Under the pieces are notes generated by a model, which saw only the letters and a list, made by a program, of their open reading frames with translations, was not told the origin of the DNA and made no database searches. Position numbers and translations under genes: made by a program. DNA of 64,000 bases from NCBI RefSeq assembly GCF_006546655.1, contig NZ_VIAQ01000015.1:372001-436000 (forward strand), in the 5' to 3' direction. Source of the DNA: Methanolobus vulcani. GTDB lineage: Archaea; Halobacteriota; Methanosarcinia; Methanosarcinales; Methanosarcinaceae. Each line of letters starts with the position of its first letter. Positions within the stretch are counted from its first letter, which is position 1. Below, piece by piece: positions 1 through 9,424 of the stretch.

Positions 1-495
1 TCCGGCATCACTCCTGAAGTTTCTGACCTTCAGGCAGGTCTTGACTTTGTTCTCACCGAGCTGGCAAAGATGATAGCAGTTGATGGTGAAGGTGCTACCA
101 AGCTCATTGAATCTAAGGTAACTGGTGCAGCAACAGAAGAGGATGCATGTCTTGTAACCAAAGCAATTGTTCGCTCTCCACTTGTAAAAACCGCAATATT
201 CGGTCAGGATCCAAACTGGGGACGCATTGTAGTTGCAGCAGGCTATTCGGGTGCTGATATTATACCTGAGAAGATCTCCCTTTCATTCTCAGCAGGAACC
301 GAGGTTGTGGAACTTGTAAAGGACGGTGAGGTTGTCAGGAACGATGACGAAACCCTTTCCAAATTAAAAGAGATCATGGCAGAGGATGAAATTTACATCA
401 TCACCGACCTTGGCATGGGTGATAAGAGTGCAACTGCGTGGGGTTGTGACCTGACCTACGATTATGTCAGGATAAATGCAGAGTATACAACCTGA
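1..495 (+). CDS. argJ: ArgJ, bifunctional ornithine acetyltransferase/N-acetylglutamate synthase (C-terminal part)
   Basis: The reading frame is open from the first base and ends in TGA, so the 5' part lies outside the window; 164 residues are visible. They include the conserved ArgJ stretch ending DPNWGRI and the usual C-terminal INAEYTT-like end. ArgJ moves the acetyl group from N-acetylornithine to glutamate and closes the cyclic arginine pathway in the cytoplasm. The precursor normally cleaves itself before an internal Thr; that site is upstream of the window. The gene sits directly ahead of argC, consistent with an arginine operon. Confidence 0.95.
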   Translation, partial: SGITPEVSDLQAGLDFVLTELAKMIAVDGEGATKLIESKVTGAATEEDACLVTKAIVRSPLVKTAIFGQDPNWGRIVVAAGYSGADIIPEKISLSFSAGTEVVELVKDGEVVRNDDETLSKLKEIMAEDEIYIITDLGMGDKSATAWGCDLTYDYVRINAEYTT

Positions 496-548
496 CCATA
501 TTACCTGATTACTAATTTAATTGACAATTATTGATTTCGAGGAAGATA

Positions 549-1490
549 ATGTACAAGATATATGTGGACGGTCAACACGGAACGACCGGCTTACTGGTAA
601 ACGAGCGTCTGGCAAAGCACCCGGAAGTAGAGATACTGGAGATTCCATACGAAGAGCGTCATAACAGGGAGCTGAGAACCAAGCTGCTCAATGAGGCAGA
701 TCTGGTGTTCCTGTGTCTGCCGGATGAAGCTGTTGCAGACACTGTAGGTCTGGTAACAAATCCTGATACAAGGATCATTGATGCATCCACAGCAAACCGT
801 ACAAACGATTCATGGGCTTATGGGTTGCCTGAACTCTCTGCCAAACACAGGGGAAATGTAGCCGGAGCAAGCAGGGTTTCAAATCCTGGTTGTCACGCAA
901 GCGCATCCGTAGTTGCACTTTATCCTCTTGTGGAAGAAGGTATCATTTCAAAGGACACAGCAGTTCCGTTGTTCTCAATCACCGGATACACCGGTGGTGG
1001 AAAAAAGATGATCGAAACATACGAGACTACAGAAGAACAAGCTTACAAAGCTCCAAGGCAGTATGCACTTGGTCTGACACATAAACATGTGCCAGAGGTC
1101 AGAGTACGCTGCGGTCTTAATGTAAATCCGATTCTCATGCCTGTTGTTTCTAATTTCCCAAGGGGATTGGCAGTTACATTACCTCTATCAGTGAAAGATC
1201 TGGAAAAAACTGTAACAAAGCAGGACTTGTATGAGATCTACCAGAAATATTTCGGAGATTCAATATTCATCCGCGTTCACGTAGTAGACGACGCTGATGA
1301 CCTTGTAGACAATGCTTTTGATGTTCAGGGAAGCAACGACACCAATTATTCTGATATTTATATCTACGGCAACGATGAACAGATTCAGATAATCTCACGT
1401 CTGGACAACCTTGGCAAAGGTGCATCAGGTGCTGCAATACAGAACATGAACATCATGCTTGGCATGGATGAAACGACCGGTCTCCTTTGA
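549..1490 (+). CDS. argC: N-acetyl-gamma-glutamyl-phosphate reductase
   Basis: A protein of 313 residues that reduces N-acetylglutamyl phosphate to the semialdehyde with NADPH, the third arginine step. The N-terminal nucleotide-binding motif GQHGTTG lies at residues 9-15, and the catalytic Cys is about residue 115 in SNPGCHAS. Its length and start fit the shorter (type 2) ArgC family. I chose ATG 549 over the in-frame TTG at 531 because GAGGAAG sits at the right distance and homologues start MYKIYVDG. It follows argJ by about 50 bp and ends in a stop-containing hairpin. Confidence 0.95.
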   Translation: MYKIYVDGQHGTTGLLVNERLAKHPEVEILEIPYEERHNRELRTKLLNEADLVFLCLPDEAVADTVGLVTNPDTRIIDASTANRTNDSWAYGLPELSAKHRGNVAGASRVSNPGCHASASVVALYPLVEEGIISKDTAVPLFSITGYTGGGKKMIETYETTEEQAYKAPRQYALGLTHKHVPEVRVRCGLNVNPILMPVVSNFPRGLAVTLPLSVKDLEKTVTKQDLYEIYQKYFGDSIFIRVHVVDDADDLVDNAFDVQGSNDTNYSDIYIYGNDEQIQIISRLDNLGKGASGAAIQNMNIMLGMDETTGLL

Positions 1491-1497
1491 GATCGGT
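1476..1497 (+). terminator. Hairpin terminator overlapping the argC stop codon
   Basis: The arms ACCGGTCTC and GAGATCGGT pair over 9 bp (one G-U) with a 4-nt loop, and the argC TGA stop lies at the loop/3' arm junction. T-rich sequence follows within about 25 bases. A U-tract is the known archaeal termination signal; the role of the hairpin is inferred. Confidence 0.6.
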
Positions 1498-1608
1498 TAA
1501 TTAATTCTTTAAATCGCATTTTTTATTTCTTCTTCATTTTTCCACAATTTTCTCTCATCCATTGCGTATAAATACTCTCTAAACAATTAATATCAATTGG
1601 GTGAAATA

Positions 1609-3096
1609 ATGGAGATTGAGGAATGGGAAAAACGTTACGTTGAAGCCGTTTCCACTGTAAAGGGCGAGCTTTCAAACGTACAGGGCGTGTTCGTGGCTTA
1701 TAACAGCAACGTTGATGCCATGAAGCATGTGCGCAAGGATGACATCAAAAAGCTCACAAGTATCATTGGTTATGAGCAAGTGAGGGAAAGAATAATCGCT
1801 TATCCTCGTGAGATCAACGAACCGGCTGATTTTCTGGCAAGACTTATAATCGCAATGCGAGACGGTAAAGCTGCCGAGGTTCCAACTTATACATCTGACC
1901 TTCATGAATGGCTCATGGACAACATGGTCTTTGACTCTGCACGCATGGGCGGTCAGGCAGGAATAATCTCAAACTTACTTGCAAACCTTGGTGTGAAGAA
2001 TGTAATTACTTATGTTCCCTGGCTATCAAAAGATCAGGCGGATTATTTTGTCGATTCTCCAAACCTGAAACATCCTGTTATAGAGAACGGCAAGCTATAT
2101 CTTAAGCATCCAAAGGAAGCATACGATCCCGATCAAAAGTCTAAGATCAATTGGATACTTGAATTCTCCAAAGGTATGCGTTTCAGATGTTCAGGTGAAG
2201 AGTTTGTGGTTCCAAGAGACAATCGACTTATAGTTTCATCAAGACCAAAATGGCTGCGCATTGACATGAGTCCTGAAATGTACGAGCAGCTTTCTGATAT
2301 CAGGGAAGACATAGACGGTGCAATACTTTCAGGTTACCAGATGATCAAGGAAGAGTATGATGATGGCACCACATACAAGGATTATGTGGAGCGTGCTGTT
2401 AATGTAATAGAACGCCTGAAAGGCTGTAATCCTCAGATGCGACTGCATGTGGAATTTACATCCATACAGAACAAGGTGATTCGTAAGGCATTACTCACAG
2501 AGATTGTCAAAAAGCATGTAACTTCTCTTGGTCTTGACACCGTGGAAGTTGCAAACGCCCTCAATGTCCTTGGTTATGAGGAACTGGCATATTCTGTTAT
2601 CAACAAAGGCGAGAACAGCATAGTTTCACTTTATGAAGGCGCTGTAATGTTACTCAAGGAACTGGAGCTTCAGAGAGTGCATATCCACTCACTTGGGTTC
2701 TACATTTGCGTTGTCTCAAAGGACCATCCACTTGATGCAGATGCACATCGTCAGGCACTACTTTTCGCATCAGCCGTGGCAGCTACACAGGCTGCGACAG
2801 GTAATATTACAAGTATCGATGACACGGATATTGGCCTTGGTGTACCGGTTTATGATGAGGGTTACAAGGACCTTATAGAACTTGAGAAGCACCTGGTCAG
2901 GAACAATATCTGTTCGGCTGAAGATTTCGAGGACGGATGCATAAGCGCGCCGGATCACAATCTTATAATTGTCCCGTCCAAGGTTGTAAAAGACCCTGTT
3001 GCAACGGTTGGAATTGGTGATGCTATCTCAGCAGGTGCTTTTGTTGCTTTACTGGCAAAAATGCCAAAAATAAACGTATGCAGAATAACGGAGTAA
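1609..3096 (+). CDS. pfkC: ADP-dependent phosphofructokinase/glucokinase
   Basis: A 495-residue member of the ADP-dependent sugar kinase family (ribokinase-like fold), which uses ADP rather than ATP to phosphorylate fructose 6-phosphate and/or glucose in the archaeal modified Embden-Meyerhof pathway. Visible marks are NSNVDA near the N-terminus, the ARMGGQAG substrate segment, and GIGDAISAG near the C-terminus with the catalytic Asp at about residue 471. ATG 1609 is preferred over TTG 1597 because GGTGA lies 6-7 bases upstream. Substrate preference cannot be read from the sequence. A diverged paralogue follows 3 bp downstream. Confidence 0.9.
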   Translation: MEIEEWEKRYVEAVSTVKGELSNVQGVFVAYNSNVDAMKHVRKDDIKKLTSIIGYEQVRERIIAYPREINEPADFLARLIIAMRDGKAAEVPTYTSDLHEWLMDNMVFDSARMGGQAGIISNLLANLGVKNVITYVPWLSKDQADYFVDSPNLKHPVIENGKLYLKHPKEAYDPDQKSKINWILEFSKGMRFRCSGEEFVVPRDNRLIVSSRPKWLRIDMSPEMYEQLSDIREDIDGAILSGYQMIKEEYDDGTTYKDYVERAVNVIERLKGCNPQMRLHVEFTSIQNKVIRKALLTEIVKKHVTSLGLDTVEVANALNVLGYEELAYSVINKGENSIVSLYEGAVMLLKELELQRVHIHSLGFYICVVSKDHPLDADAHRQALLFASAVAATQAATGNITSIDDTDIGLGVPVYDEGYKDLIELEKHLVRNNICSAEDFEDGCISAPDHNLIIVPSKVVKDPVATVGIGDAISAGAFVALLAKMPKINVCRITE

Positions 3097-3099
3097 CTG

Positions 3100-4503
3100 A
3101 TGAATATTCTCTGTGCTTATAATGCCAATATCGATTCAATTTACCATATAGGTGGCAGTGAACTGTCTAATATAATCACAGAATTTGAGGTCGAAGATTC
3201 TGCATTTTCAGATACACTCCAAAAAAAACTCGCTTATCCTCCCGGTTCAATTTCTTCAAAATCTGATTTTCTTGCAGGTCTTCTCACCTGTATGCGCGAA
3301 GGTTCAGGCGCAGAGTGGATGATAAAAGACTCAGCTGTGTTTGAATGGATTAAGAAGACCTTCATTGATGGCTCTTTTATGAGGATGGGCGGTAATATGG
3401 GAATAATGTCCAACGTCCTTTCAGAACTTGGAGCTTCCAGGGTTGTCCCTAATGTAGCAAGTCTATCGAAGTTGCAGCTTTCTTTTTTTTCCAATAAGGC
3501 GATTTATCTTCCATTTGAAGGCAAACTCTACAAAAGCTCAGAACTGCAAAAAATACTTCCGGTAAATACCAATAAACCAGAGCTCATACATTTTGTTTTT
3601 GATTTCAGTAAAGGCGATGTAGTGTCCTTTTCAGGACATGAGTTCACTATTCCAAGGGAAAACAGGTTCATAGCAACCTACGACCCGTTGAATTTTGAAC
3701 TTCATATGGATGAAGAATTCAGGAAATATTCATTGGCTCATATTGTAGAAATTGATGGAGCTATAATTTCCGGTTATCATATGCTTCAGGAGAATGAGAA
3801 TGATTCATCTCATAATAATTCTTCAAATATTTCTCCAGACTATAAGGAAAAACTGGATTCATCCTTGAAGCAACTTCAAAGCTGGAAAAATATTCGCAAG
3901 GATTTGTACATCCATGTTGAATTCGGTCATTTTTCATCAGATGACATTGCATTATATGCTTTCTCTAAATTATCAACCGTCGTCGATAGAATAGGGATGA
4001 ATGAAGATGAACTTGCCATGCTTGCAGGATTAAATGGCATGGATCCAAAACCAATTCTTGAAATGGATTCGGTGGGAATTGCAGGTGCTGCAATTTCTTT
4101 ATGCAAGGATTCGGGACTTTGCAGGATGCTTGTTCATACAAGGGAACTCGTCCTTTCCGTATCATGCGTTAATAACGATGACCCTGAAATTATAATCGAG
4201 GCAATGAATTTCGGAGCCTCATGCGCTGCGGCTTTTGCATGTTCCGGTAAACTTGCCGACAGAAATACATTGCTTGAAATTGCATCTAAGATTCCGGAAA
4301 GTGAATTTGGCAAAAAGGAAACTGCAAAAATGGCACAAAACATTGAGGATAAATGGCAGTGCAGTACTGTATGTGGAATACATAATTCATATCAGGTAGC
4401 TATTGTTCCGACACGTATCTGTGACGAGCCAGTTTCAACCGTGGGGCTTGGTGACACCATATCAGCCGCTATTTTTTTAAGGGAGCTTGAACTCAGTTCC
4501 TGA
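3100..4503 (+). CDS. Second ADP-dependent sugar kinase paralogue
   Basis: A 467-residue protein of the same family as the gene just upstream (NANIDS near the start, MRMGGNMG in the middle, GLGDTISAA near the C-terminus with the putative catalytic Asp452). GGAG lies 7 bases before the ATG, and the 3-bp gap implies co-transcription. Compared with its neighbour it is shorter, carries a Ser/Asn-rich insertion around residues 230-245, and is more diverged. All the main family motifs survive, so it is probably active. It could be the glucokinase of a PFK/GK pair or have another sugar as substrate; I cannot tell which. Confidence 0.8.
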   Translation: MNILCAYNANIDSIYHIGGSELSNIITEFEVEDSAFSDTLQKKLAYPPGSISSKSDFLAGLLTCMREGSGAEWMIKDSAVFEWIKKTFIDGSFMRMGGNMGIMSNVLSELGASRVVPNVASLSKLQLSFFSNKAIYLPFEGKLYKSSELQKILPVNTNKPELIHFVFDFSKGDVVSFSGHEFTIPRENRFIATYDPLNFELHMDEEFRKYSLAHIVEIDGAIISGYHMLQENENDSSHNNSSNISPDYKEKLDSSLKQLQSWKNIRKDLYIHVEFGHFSSDDIALYAFSKLSTVVDRIGMNEDELAMLAGLNGMDPKPILEMDSVGIAGAAISLCKDSGLCRMLVHTRELVLSVSCVNNDDPEIIIEAMNFGASCAAAFACSGKLADRNTLLEIASKIPESEFGKKETAKMAQNIEDKWQCSTVCGIHNSYQVAIVPTRICDEPVSTVGLGDTISAAIFLRELELSS

Positions 4504-4504
4504 C

Positions 4505-5341
4505 ATGTACACTCTTTTCTCAGAGAATTTCAATCTGGATTATACTCTTGATTGCGGGCAGGTCTTTCGCTGGGATCTTGTTGATGGCTGGTGGACAGGG
4601 GTTGTGAATGGTCACGTCGCAAGGTTACAGCAGGATAAGGGCAATGGTGAGGTTCTGGTGGACTGTTCTTTGCCTAAAGAATTCTTTGAGAATTACTTCC
4701 GCTTTGATGATGACCTTGATTCCATTCTTCAGGAAGTGAATAAGGATGAATTCATGGATGAAGCCATAAACAAATACATGGGGCTACATCTTATCAGGCA
4801 GGATCCATGGGAGTGTCTGATATCATACATGCTTGCAACTGCATGGAGTATTCCTAACATCAAGCGTGCAATATCCCTGATGTGTGAGAACTACGGGAAG
4901 GAAATTGAAGACGGTTACTTCAGTTTTCCTGAACCGCATGCACTTGTTCATGCATGTGATGAAGATCTGCGGGCCTGCAAACTTGGTTTTAGGGGTGGCC
5001 GTGTGATAAAAGCTGCAAAGCATGTTGAGGATGGCACTCTAATTCTTGATGACATTTTTAAGGTGGACTACGAGGAAGCCAAACAGCGACTTATGTTCCT
5101 TGAGGGTATCGGGGAAAAAGTTGCTGATTGTATTCTTCTTTTTGCATTTGAGAAAATGGAGGCATTTCCTGTGGACACTCATGTTGAAAAGGTTGTGAAA
5201 ACAGTTTACGGTCACCATGAATATTTCAATGGGAATGCCACAAAAAGCAAGATTGGAAACTGGGGAAGAATGTATTTTGGCAGATACTGTGGCTACGCAC
5301 AGCAGTATTTCTTCTACCAGAAAAGGCTTGAAGGACTCTGA
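4505..5341 (+). CDS. ogg: 8-oxoguanine DNA glycosylase, OGG1 type
   Basis: A base-excision repair glycosylase/AP lyase of about 278 residues that removes oxidised guanine. The N-terminal domain contains the OGG1 signature LDCGQVFRW. The helix-hairpin-helix region GIGEKVADC carries the catalytic Lys205, and PVDTHV carries Asp224. The spacing of 19 residues equals that of Lys249/Asp268 in human OGG1. The upstream gene's stop at 4501-4503 almost abuts ATG 4505. An in-frame TTG at 4487 would overlap that gene, and neither start has an ideally spaced ribosome binding site. Confidence 0.9.
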   Translation: MYTLFSENFNLDYTLDCGQVFRWDLVDGWWTGVVNGHVARLQQDKGNGEVLVDCSLPKEFFENYFRFDDDLDSILQEVNKDEFMDEAINKYMGLHLIRQDPWECLISYMLATAWSIPNIKRAISLMCENYGKEIEDGYFSFPEPHALVHACDEDLRACKLGFRGGRVIKAAKHVEDGTLILDDIFKVDYEEAKQRLMFLEGIGEKVADCILLFAFEKMEAFPVDTHVEKVVKTVYGHHEYFNGNATKSKIGNWGRMYFGRYCGYAQQYFFYQKRLEGL

Positions 5342-5385
5342 AATCTACATTTGCAGGTCAGGCTAACAATAAACTGAAAGGTAAT

Positions 5386-6732
5386 TTATCTTCCCTGTTC
5401 CCATTTTCGGAGAAATTTTCTGAAATTGGGATCATTGACCTTGGCAATATCTGTATTTTCAAGTATGGTGAATCCTGATTCTACTGTTTTACAAAGATGT
5501 TTTCCCAGAGAACATTGCTGTAGCTTTCCTTCAAGCAGCTCTTTTGCTGTAGTGAATTTGCGTCTGATATCAGCAATATAGAATCCATCCTCTATGTAGA
5601 GGGAGAATAATTCATCTGAACCTACGTATTTGTCTTTGAATCCTTTTGCATGTGCATAGGACCAGACCGGAGGTCCTCTGTGTTTCTTGACAAATGGGAG
5701 TTGGGATGTGGTAAGTTCTATTAGTATTATTGCTTCTTCATTTGCCCAGTATCCTGAATTTATCACATGAAATTCATACTCTTCAAAGAGTGCACGGATA
5801 GCTTGTTCCATTTTGTCCAGCTGGGGATATAATATATCATCCACCAGATCGGGGGGATTGAAATATATAGCAACGAACGCACTTCTCCTTGAGTTTATCA
5901 TTTTGATTATCTCGTCATCTGACATTGGTTCTTTGCATTTAGGGAAGAAGTACTCTTCAGAAGGTTCATCATAATAAGATCTGCAGGCATCTATGAACCT
6001 TGCAAATTGGTTAAGCGAAAGTGCTGCTGCTACATTTCTTTTTGGATCAGTGGGATCAACGACAACCAGAGGGTCTTCGTGTTTTAATGTTCCGTGCTCC
6101 AGCATGTCTATTACAAGTCCCGGTTTCCAGTTGCATGCACTGATGATCAGGTTGCGGAATGAACCATAGTGGACTATGAGAAGTTCAGTTAAGTAACCTG
6201 AAAATCCCTGAGTTCGAAGTTCTGAACCATAGGTGCCGGTACCTTTCATGAACTGTTTCATTATGAGAACATCATCCTCTCTGCCGGTGATGCTCATTTT
6301 GATGAATTCATTGTGGAATGGTGTCCTGTCGACTGCGGATTTTATCTCTGCTGCGGACTCAACAGCAAAACAGGGTACAAGATCAACATCGAAACCTTTG
6401 TAATGTATATTAAGGTATGGGTGCTCTGCATATCGTTCTTCAACGTTTGTTCCATTTTCTGCAACTTCTCTTGCAATCAGGAGTCCGTTTTCTTCCAGTT
6501 CTTCACGACTCGCACTTTCAGGAAATGATATGAAAACATCAAGGTCGTGTGTGCCTGATATCCATGTGTTTCTGGCTGCAGAACCCACGAGTTTTGGGAC
6601 TATGCCCTCTATTCCATTTATTCTCGCAACGGTGCTGACTCTAGCAAGTAGTTCAGAAGCAACTTCCTGTAATTTCTCTTTTTCAGCAGGACTGGGTTTA
6701 ATCCTTTCAAGTACTTGTTCTTCTAGTGTCAT
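5386..6732 (-). CDS. cca: CCA-adding enzyme (archaeal class I tRNA nucleotidyltransferase)
   Basis: A 448-residue enzyme that adds or repairs the 3'-CCA of tRNA. The nucleotidyltransferase core is visible as GSAARNTW followed by HDLDVF, giving the two metal-binding Asp residues at about 63 and 65. Length and overall pattern fit the archaeal class I family. It faces the ogg gene tail to tail. The ATG is preceded by a weak AGGA and by an unusual tRNA T-arm-like hairpin (listed separately). At least tRNA-Ser(GGA) in this window does not encode CCA, so the enzyme is needed for maturation as well as repair. Confidence 0.95.
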   Translation of the reverse strand: MTLEEQVLERIKPSPAEKEKLQEVASELLARVSTVARINGIEGIVPKLVGSAARNTWISGTHDLDVFISFPESASREELEENGLLIAREVAENGTNVEERYAEHPYLNIHYKGFDVDLVPCFAVESAAEIKSAVDRTPFHNEFIKMSITGREDDVLIMKQFMKGTGTYGSELRTQGFSGYLTELLIVHYGSFRNLIISACNWKPGLVIDMLEHGTLKHEDPLVVVDPTDPKRNVAAALSLNQFARFIDACRSYYDEPSEEYFFPKCKEPMSDDEIIKMINSRRSAFVAIYFNPPDLVDDILYPQLDKMEQAIRALFEEYEFHVINSGYWANEEAIILIELTTSQLPFVKKHRGPPVWSYAHAKGFKDKYVGSDELFSLYIEDGFYIADIRRKFTTAKELLEGKLQQCSLGKHLCKTVESGFTILENTDIAKVNDPNFRKFLRKWEQGR

Positions 6733-6742
6733 TTTTGATCCT

Positions 6743-6777
6743 GGGATTTGAACCCTTATAACGAGGGCCAGTTATAA
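6743..6777 (-). promoter_or_regulatory. tRNA T-arm/B-box-like hairpin plus second stem-loop in the cca leader
   Basis: Read on the cca strand, a perfect 7-bp stem-loop (TTATAAC, 8-nt loop, GTTATAA) is followed at once by GGGTTCAAATCCC. This contains an exact match to the tRNA T-loop/B-box consensus GGTTCRAATCC. AGGA and the cca start codon follow about 10 bases later. No complete tRNA can be folded here: the T stem is only 3 bp and I see no D arm or acceptor partner. It is either a tRNA remnant or a tRNA-mimicking control element. Confidence 0.5.
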
Positions 6778-6839
6778 AAAAGTAATGAAATTTTTATAAA
6801 AAAAGTTAGCCACAACTTTAGTAGCTGGCAATAGACATC

Positions 6840-7964
6840 TTAGCAGATGCCTGTATTTTCTTTCTTGATCACATGATTATAGTTCTTGTAACCAAGAATT
6901 TCAGCTATCATATCTGTGTGCTGGCCTTTAACTTGTTCCAGTTCTTCTGAGGAATAATCCGTTATGCCTTTTGCAAAGACTTTGCCTTCACAGATAATCT
7001 CAACAATTTCTCCTCTGTCAAATTCTCCGTTTACCTTTGTAACTCCGGAAGGCAGGAGGCTCATGCTGTTGAGTATTGCTTCCTTTGCACCTGTATCTAC
7101 TTCGATAGAACCACATGCTTTTGAAAGCAGTATCCAGCGTATCCTGTTTTTGTAAACTTCCTGATTGGCAAGGAATAGTGTTCCAATTTCTTCTCCCGAA
7201 AGCACTTTTGTAACCACATTCTCAGTAGCACTGTTTGCAATTATCAGGTAGCAGCCTGACATATAGCAAATCTTGGCGGCCTCGATTTTTGTCCTCATGC
7301 CGCCAACACCTTTCATACTGGTAGGGCTGCCTCCAAAGCTTTCGATTTCAGGAGTTATTTCCTCCACAAGGTTCAGGAGTTTTGCATCGTCGTTGCGTTT
7401 TGGGTTTTTATCGTATAAACCGTCAATGTCAGAAAGGATAATAAGGAGGTCAGCCTCCATTTTACTAGCAAGCATTGCAGAAAGCTTGTCATTATCACCG
7501 AATGTTGCCTCAATCTCATGAACTGAAGTACTGTCGTTCTCGTTGATGATTGGTATGACTCCATAGCTTAGCAGGGTTGATATGCTGTTCCTGAGGTTAA
7601 GATAGGTGAGCCTGTTTGAGAAAGAGTCGTATGTCAGGAGTATCTGGGCTACTTTCAGGTTGTGTTTTGCAAAGGAGCTGCACCACTGCTGCATGAGCAC
7701 GCTTTGACCAACGGCAGCACATGCCTGTCTTACCGGTATCTCTTTGGGACGACTGTCAAAATCAAGAATGTCAATACCTATTCCGATGGCTCCGGAACTT
7801 ACAAGTATGACCTTCTTTCCCATTTCATGGAGTTCGGCAACCTGGGCGGCCATATTCTCCATGAACAGCTGGTTGAGCTTTCCGTCTTCTGTATTGATGG
7901 ATGACGTTCCTATTTTAACAACAATCTTGTTTACATCTTTGAAGAGCTCTTTCCTGTCGTGCAA
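6840..7964 (-). CDS. proB: Glutamate 5-kinase
   Basis: A 374-residue kinase making gamma-glutamyl phosphate, the first committed step of proline synthesis. The amino-acid kinase domain shows VVKIGTSS near residues 15-22 and VSSGAIGIG near residues 55-63. The length implies a C-terminal PUA domain. The start is TTG 7964 with GGAG seven bases upstream. It lies 34 bp after proA and is probably co-transcribed with it. The last codons overlap a weak 5-bp hairpin, then a run of T residues (cca side, about 6790). Confidence 0.93.
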   Translation of the reverse strand: MHDRKELFKDVNKIVVKIGTSSINTEDGKLNQLFMENMAAQVAELHEMGKKVILVSSGAIGIGIDILDFDSRPKEIPVRQACAAVGQSVLMQQWCSSFAKHNLKVAQILLTYDSFSNRLTYLNLRNSISTLLSYGVIPIINENDSTSVHEIEATFGDNDKLSAMLASKMEADLLIILSDIDGLYDKNPKRNDDAKLLNLVEEITPEIESFGGSPTSMKGVGGMRTKIEAAKICYMSGCYLIIANSATENVVTKVLSGEEIGTLFLANQEVYKNRIRWILLSKACGSIEVDTGAKEAILNSMSLLPSGVTKVNGEFDRGEIVEIICEGKVFAKGITDYSSEELEQVKGQHTDMIAEILGYKNYNHVIKKENTGIC

Positions 7965-7998
7965 AAGTGATGCTCCTGCGTGTTTATGTTAACCTGTT

Positions 7999-9354
7999 TT
8001 ATTTTCTGGAAACTGCATCACCGACTTTCTTGTTGAGCGTGCGGTGTGTGTATTTCTTTGCTTCAGGACCGACGTAGTCAGCAACTTTGTCGCCATTGCC
8101 TACGAGTATGTACTTGTAGATGAGAAGTCCTTCCATTCCAACAGGACCACGTGCATGTATCTTGTTTGTGCTGATTCCGACTTCTGCTCCTTTTCCATAA
8201 CGGAATCCGTCTGCGAATCTGGTTGATGCGTTAAGCATTACACTTGACGAATCGATGAGGTCAGTGAATTTCTTCTTCTTGTGGTCATTCTCTGTGATTA
8301 TGCCGTCAGTGTGGTGTGAGCCATAGTGGTTGATGTGCTCGATGGCTTCATCCATTGATTCAACTATCTTGATGGAGAGTGTGAGGTCGTTGTATTCGGT
8401 TCTCCAGTCGTCCTCAACGGCTCGGACTATGCTTTTAAGGAAGTCTATTTGCCCGAGCATCTCAAAGGATGCTTCGTCACAGCGCATCTGGACACCTGCT
8501 TCATCATACATTCTTGCCATCTTTGGCAGGAATTTGTCAGCAATTTTTGCATTTACAAGCAGTGTCTCCATTGCGTTACAGACGGCAGGGTACTGCACTT
8601 TAGAGTCAAAACAGACTTCGTATGCTTTTGAAAGGTCTGCTTCATCGTCAACATAAACATGGCAGATTCCGTCTGCGTGTCCGAGAACTGGAATCTTTGT
8701 GTTGTCCTGCATGTATTTGACAAATGCATTTGATCCTCTTGGAATGAGCAGGTCGATGTATGCATCCATACTAAGGATGTCGTTGACCTCTTCCCTTGTT
8801 TCCATGAGCTGGAACGCACCGGTTGGCATTCCTTTTGTGGTTTCTGCAGCTTCATTTAATAAGTCGAAAATTACACGGTTGGAATTGAGGGCCTCGCTTC
8901 CACCTTTGAATATGGTTGCATTGCCACTTTTAAGACATAAGGACATGACCTGTGGAACTACATCCGGACGTGCTTCAAATATTACTCCTATAAGTCCGAT
9001 CGGGCAGCTTACCTGGTAAAGTTCAAGTCCCTGATCAAGTTCGAGTGCATCAATAGTTTTGCCTACCGGATCTTCGAGTTTGATTACATCACGGATTCCC
9101 TCTATCATTCCGCTGATCTTGCTGTCGTTGACCTTGAGCCTGTCCACGAGAGCCTGGGAAAGTTCGCCTTTCCTTTTGAGTTTCTCTGCTGCTTCAATGT
9201 CTTTCTGGTTTGCTTCGAGTATCTTATCGCGATTATCGTCAAGTGCCTGTGCCATTGCTTCAAGAGCTTCATTCTTTGTGTCTGTACTGACACTTGCAAG
9301 AATGATGGACGCCTTCTTTGCCTCAATGACCTTTTCTTCAATTTCAAGAACCAT
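7999..9354 (-). CDS. proA: Gamma-glutamyl phosphate reductase
   Basis: A 451-residue NADPH-dependent reductase of the aldehyde dehydrogenase superfamily that turns gamma-glutamyl phosphate into glutamate semialdehyde. Recognisable segments are IGVIFEARPD, FKGGSEA and PAVCNAMET, the last holding the catalytic Cys. It is first in the proA-proB operon; no proC is present in the window. The ATG at 9354 has GGTGG about 8 bases upstream. A palindromic operator-like cluster lies some 90 bases upstream at 9425-9460. Confidence 0.95.
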   Translation of the reverse strand: MVLEIEEKVIEAKKASIILASVSTDTKNEALEAMAQALDDNRDKILEANQKDIEAAEKLKRKGELSQALVDRLKVNDSKISGMIEGIRDVIKLEDPVGKTIDALELDQGLELYQVSCPIGLIGVIFEARPDVVPQVMSLCLKSGNATIFKGGSEALNSNRVIFDLLNEAAETTKGMPTGAFQLMETREEVNDILSMDAYIDLLIPRGSNAFVKYMQDNTKIPVLGHADGICHVYVDDEADLSKAYEVCFDSKVQYPAVCNAMETLLVNAKIADKFLPKMARMYDEAGVQMRCDEASFEMLGQIDFLKSIVRAVEDDWRTEYNDLTLSIKIVESMDEAIEHINHYGSHHTDGIITENDHKKKKFTDLIDSSSVMLNASTRFADGFRYGKGAEVGISTNKIHARGPVGMEGLLIYKYILVGNGDKVADYVGPEAKKYTHRTLNKKVGDAVSRK

Positions 9355-9424
9355 GAATAAACCACCCTGGGTTTGTTAAAAGAGTGCTGTCAGACTATAT
9401 TGATTATTACTCTACTATAGATAA

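Noticed and set aside
6740-6830. A full tRNA gene upstream of cca
   Set aside because: Only a T-loop-like part is present; no acceptor pairing, D arm or proper anticodon arm.
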